Shown: in pieces, positions 6,120 through 8,271 of the stretch | How the letters are laid out: every line of letters begins with the position of its first letter | How positions within the stretch are numbered: position 1 is the first letter of the stretch | NCBI GenBank assembly: GCA_947447835.1 | Contig: CANFLP010000080.1 | Span: 1 to 8,271 of the forward strand | DNA: 8,271 bases | Direction of reading: 5' to 3' | From: Bacteroidota bacterium | GTDB taxonomy: Bacteria; Bacteroidota; Bacteroidia; Chitinophagales; Chitinophagaceae | The notes under the pieces: generated by a model | What the model saw: the letters and a program-made list of their open reading frames with translations, nothing else | Databases searched by the model: none | What the model was told of the DNA's origin: nothing | Position numbers and translations under genes: made by a program

Positions 6120-6136
6120 GATAGGTATTTTTTAGA

Positions 6137-6481
6137 TTAACGGAAAAGATCAGCTTCTTCGTTATTTCTATAATAAATTTTATCGTCTATAAATTCAGCA
6201 GTTGCTAAAATTGCTGGATTTGGCATACGCTCATATGCTTTTGAAATTTCAATTTGTTCTTTATTCTCATGAATTTCCTCTAAGCTATCAGTATGACTTG
6301 CAAACTCTTCTAATTTAGAGTGCAATTCTTCTCTGATTGAGATATTAATTTGATTTGCTCTCTTTGCAATGATAGAAATAGACTCATATAGATTACCAGT
6401 TTTAGCTTTTAACGCTTTTAAACTTTTTGTTTCTACAACAGCAGGTGTGTTTGCACCCATGTGTCTTCTTAGTTTACTCAT
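6137..6481 (-). CDS. rpoZ: DNA-directed RNA polymerase omega subunit (Bacteroidota Rpb6/RpoZ type)
   Basis: Small accessory subunit that wraps the C-terminus of beta' and aids RNA polymerase assembly. The 114-aa protein carries the family core TGNLYESISIIAKRANQI (28-45), then an acidic helical stretch (KLEEFASHTDSLEEIHENKEQIEISKAYE), and the conserved end PNPAILATAEFIDDKIYYR (88-105). Bacteroidota omega proteins are longer and diverged from the proteobacterial form, which matches this one. The ATG at 6479-6481 overlaps the bamD TGA as ATGA, so the start is well set and translation is probably coupled; an internal ATG eight codons in is less likely. Terminator 17 bp downstream. Confidence 0.85.
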   Translation of the reverse strand: MSKLRRHMGANTPAVVETKSLKALKAKTGNLYESISIIAKRANQINISIREELHSKLEEFASHTDSLEEIHENKEQIEISKAYERMPNPAILATAEFIDDKIYYRNNEEADLFR

Positions 6482-7272
6482 TTCTTTATTTTTAAAAAAT
6501 TATCAGTTTGTTTTTTTATCTTTTTTGCTTCTGGCAATAAAGGACTATCGCTGAATCGATCTACGAAATCATTATATTCTTCTATTACTTTATCAAAACG
6601 TTCTTTTTGTTTTTCTGCAAAACTATTTTCAGCAAACTTGTAATAAGATTTTACTGTCAATAATTTATATCTATCTGCACTTTTAGAATCTGGATAATTG
6701 TCAGACAATAACCCGTATGATATAGCTGCAGCACGATACAACGCAAGGTTATCATACAATGTAGCCGTTTTATAATCCTTCAATTCTAGTTTTGCTCTAC
6801 TTGCATCAATCACTTCAGTTGCCTCTTTTACTTTCGCACTTGTTGGATGTGCGTCAATAAATGATTGCATAGACTGAATTGCTTTATTCGTAGTTGTTTG
6901 ATCCAATTCTGCTTTGGGCGAACGCTTATAATACGTATACGCTCTTAAGAATTCAACCTCTTCTGTCTTTGGACTATTTGGAAAATACTCAACAAATGTT
7001 TTAAATAAGTTTTCAGCATTTTCATAATCCTTATCGTAGTAATATGCATTTGCAAATTTCAAATACAACTCCTCATATCTAGGAGTACCTTTTACAAAAG
7101 GCATTACGTTCTCAAAGAGCTGCTGCGCATTTCTGTACTTCTTAGCTTCAAAATACTTCTCAGCCATTTTTACTTTATAATCAGTATCCTTGTTCTTTAA
7201 AACTTGTTGAAATTTTGAAGTACAAGAGGTCAAACTCAATATCACAAAAAAGACAGCTATTATTCTATTCAT
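6478..7272 (-). CDS. bamD: Outer membrane protein assembly factor BamD (lipoprotein)
   Basis: Periplasm-facing lipoprotein of the BAM complex, which with BamA folds beta-barrel proteins into the outer membrane. From the ATG at 7270-7272 it has 264 aa, typical for BamD. The N-terminus MNRIIAVFFVILSLTSC has a lipobox LTSC with Cys17 as lipidation site. The rest is TPR-like helical repeats: for example YKVKMAEKYFEAKKYRNAQQLFENV (32-56), YLKFANAYYYDKDYENAENLFKTFVEYFPNSP (70-101) and AISYGLLSDNYPDSKSADR (183-201), with the characteristic FPNSP/YPDS turns. A TTG four codons upstream is in frame but lies in the -7 box, so it is rejected. First gene of bamD-rpoZ. Confidence is high from the lipobox, TPR pattern, length and the neighbouring rpoZ. 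Confidence 0.92.
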   Translation of the reverse strand: MNRIIAVFFVILSLTSCTSKFQQVLKNKDTDYKVKMAEKYFEAKKYRNAQQLFENVMPFVKGTPRYEELYLKFANAYYYDKDYENAENLFKTFVEYFPNSPKTEEVEFLRAYTYYKRSPKAELDQTTTNKAIQSMQSFIDAHPTSAKVKEATEVIDASRAKLELKDYKTATLYDNLALYRAAAISYGLLSDNYPDSKSADRYKLLTVKSYYKFAENSFAEKQKERFDKVIEEYNDFVDRFSDSPLLPEAKKIKKQTDNFLKIKK

Positions 7273-7281
7273 ACAGGGTGG

Positions 7282-7289
7282 CAAAATTA
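7282..7289 (-). promoter_or_regulatory. Candidate -7 box of the bamD-rpoZ promoter
   Basis: TAATTTTG on the minus strand fits TAnnTTTG and ends 9 nt before the bamD ATG, predicting a leader of only a few nucleotides. No convincing -33 TTG is found at the usual distance. Confidence 0.5.
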
Positions 7290-7384
7290 ACTAATAATCC
7301 CCAATTTAGGATGAAAAAGATTGCCAATAAAGGCCAAGACGTTAAGAAATAGCTAAATCCTGGTTGACTACCAGGCATTTATGC
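7290..7384. other. Intergenic stretch with no gene seen
   Basis: No useful reading frame or RNA gene is recognised. The only structure is a small hairpin, CCTGGT (7359-7364) with ACCAGG (7370-7375) around a 5-nt loop, lacking a U-tract on either strand. It may lie in the upstream region of the bamD promoter. Confidence 0.4.
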
Positions 7385-7408
7385 AAAAAGCCCCGCAAAA
7401 GCGGGGCT
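7385..7408 (-). terminator. GC-rich terminator hairpin, leftward copy
   Basis: AGCCCCGC (7389-7396), loop AAAA, GCGGGGCT (7401-7408). On the minus strand it is followed by five T (from A 7385-7389); on the plus strand by TAAAAA-type sequence with no T-run. It would therefore stop leftward transcripts, such as rpsA mRNA that passed the first terminator, before they enter bamD. Confidence 0.8.
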
Positions 7409-7463
7409 AAAAATCATCAAAGTTGTTTTTGAGCCTCTAATTTCTTTAAGAGGCGATAAAAAC

Positions 7464-7491
7464 AAAAAGCCCCGCTTTTGCGGGGCTTTTT
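7464..7491. terminator. GC-rich two-way terminator after rpsA
   Basis: AAAAAGCCCCGC (7464-7475) pairs with GCGGGGCTTTTT (7480-7491) over 12 bp around a TTTT loop. It has A5 on the left and T5 on the right, so it can work on both strands. It lies 41 bp after the rpsA stop and is the main terminator for that gene. Confidence 0.9.
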
Positions 7492-7532
7492 AAAGGAATA
7501 AGACCTTTTATAAGACATTTGCAAGGAAAGTA

Positions 7533-8271
7533 TTAACCCTCTTTGTTCTCGTCTAATTTAGCTTTAATTTCTGCCAAAGCACCTAAATCACCTAAAGTAG
7601 ATTTCTCAACTTTAGCTTGGATTGTTTTAACTGCTTTTTTAGTTTTATCAGAATCAGCTTTCGCTTCTTTCTTAGCTGCTTCTTTTTCTTCTACAATGTT
7701 TTGTTCCCAAATTCTTGCATGAGATACTACAATTCTCTTTTCATTACGATCAAATTCGATCACCATGAATTGTGCAGTTTCTTCAGCTTGAACTTGCTTA
7801 CCATCTTCTTTTGCAAGGTGACGGTTAGGAGCAAAACCTTCTAAGCCATGTGGCAATTGTACAATAGCACCTTTATCGTCTTTACGAACGATAGTACCAT
7901 CATGAATTGATCCGATTGCAAAAGTTTCTTCTAATGCATTCCAAGGATCTTCTTCTAATTGCTTATGACCTAATTGTAATTTTCTGTTTTCTTTGTCGAT
8001 GTTTAAGATGATGATGTCGATTGACTCACCTACTTTAACATACTCAGAAGGGTGATTGAAACGCTTCAACCAGCTTAAGTCGCTGATGTGAATCATTCCA
8101 CCAATTCCTGATTCTAATTCAACAAATACACCGTAAGGAGTAATGTTTTTCACTAAACCTTTGTGCTTGCTGTTTTCAGGGAATTTATTTTCGATTGCAT
8201 TCCAAGGATCTTGTGTCATTTGTTTAATGCTCAAGCTCATCTTACGTGCATCTTTGTCTAATGTAACAACC
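7533..8271 (-). CDS. rpsA: 30S ribosomal protein S1, C-terminal part (5' end outside window)
   Basis: S1 binds mRNA on the small ribosomal subunit and helps initiation; this matters in Bacteroidota, where Shine-Dalgarno sequences are mostly absent. The frame is open to the right edge (VVTLDKDARK before the first visible Met at 8240), so that internal ATG is not the start. The visible 245 residues hold the last two OB-fold S1 repeats. The first runs from KHKGLVKNITPYGVFVEL through GMIHISDLSW to RKLQLGHKQ; the second, more diverged, includes GSIHDGTIVRKDDKGAIVQL, GLEGFAPNRH and KRIVVSHARIWEQ. Each is preceded by the same DPWNA linker motif (DPWNAI, DPWNAL). A Lys/Ala/Glu-rich tail of about 55 residues ends the protein. 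The full protein is usually near 600 aa. A terminator follows 41 bp after the stop. Confidence 0.95.
   Translation of the reverse strand, partial: VVTLDKDARKMSLSIKQMTQDPWNAIENKFPENSKHKGLVKNITPYGVFVELESGIGGMIHISDLSWLKRFNHPSEYVKVGESIDIIILNIDKENRKLQLGHKQLEEDPWNALEETFAIGSIHDGTIVRKDDKGAIVQLPHGLEGFAPNRHLAKEDGKQVQAEETAQFMVIEFDRNEKRIVVSHARIWEQNIVEEKEAAKKEAKADSDKTKKAVKTIQAKVEKSTLGDLGALAEIKAKLDENKEG

Larger units (their letters stand above)
7385..7491. repeat. Pair of 24-bp inverted repeats, each itself a terminator hairpin
   Basis: 7385-7408 is the exact reverse complement of 7468-7491 (24 bp), with 59 bp between. Loops are complementary (AAAA against TTTT). The spacer holds a smaller hairpin, GCCTCT (7433-7438) with AGAGGC (7449-7454). 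The arrangement resembles an inverted pair of REP-like palindromes. Confidence 0.85.

Noticed and set aside
7385..7491. CRISPR repeats or a small mobile element with terminal inverted repeats
   Set aside because: There are just two copies in inverted orientation, each a terminator hairpin with a U-tract, no spacer series, no target-site duplication and no transposase.
7512..7519. Plus-strand -7-like box GACATTTG after rpsA
   Set aside because: The first defined base is wrong for TAnnTTTG and nothing downstream on that strand could be its gene.
1..8271. A new defence, toxin-antitoxin or mobile system
   Set aside because: All coding space is taken by recognisable housekeeping or envelope families on evenly composed DNA; no accessory gene is visible.

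Overview
The window is a chromosomal housekeeping segment from a member of the Bacteroidota, probably a Chitinophagales/Chitinophagaceae-type organism (inference). The reasons are family-level: a PorD/DUF4835 protein coupled to a DUF4296 lipoprotein, a BamD lipoprotein coupled to a Bacteroidota-type RNA polymerase omega subunit, AT-rich DNA, no clear Shine-Dalgarno sequences, and several -7 boxes of the Bacteroidota form TAnnTTTG. I see no insertion sequence, prophage, CRISPR array, tRNA, rRNA or sign of recent transfer.

Layout. 1-934 (+): the 3' end of a LysM-containing cell-wall protein gene, then hpt (purine salvage). 935-1117: a gap holding a 52-bp direct duplication of a terminator; the second copy is a two-way terminator whose outer stem contains the dnaJ stop codon. 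1118-2844 (-): the chaperone operon grpE-dnaJ with a well-formed promoter. 2966-4141 (+): divergent rlmI, a 23S rRNA m5C methyltransferase whose -7 box sits so close to the ATG that the mRNA should be leaderless. 4172-4215: a near-perfect two-way terminator shared with the convergent peroxiredoxin gene (4243-4716, -). 4786-6053 (-): porD plus a DUF4296 lipoprotein gene with an ATGA stop/start overlap. 6137-7272 (-): bamD plus rpoZ, again with an ATGA overlap and followed by a terminator. 7285-7532: a gap with two copies of a GC-rich terminator in inverted orientation. 7533-8271 (-): the 3' part of rpsA (ribosomal protein S1), which runs off the window.

How the genes fit together: two lines concern the envelope (LysM protein; BamD for outer-membrane protein assembly; PorD and its lipoprotein partner linked to type IX secretion). 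The others concern gene expression and protein quality (RpoZ, S1, RlmI, GrpE/DnaJ), purine salvage (Hpt) and oxidative defence (peroxiredoxin). From family knowledge, coaBC often lies between rpoZ and porD in Bacteroidota; here only a terminator and a short leader fill that place.

I did not find a convincing new biological system. The most unusual structure lies between genes: duplicated terminators at two separate sites (one direct, one inverted), a terminator arm that could also pair with the porD leader, and promoters placed so close to start codons that leaders would be very short or absent.
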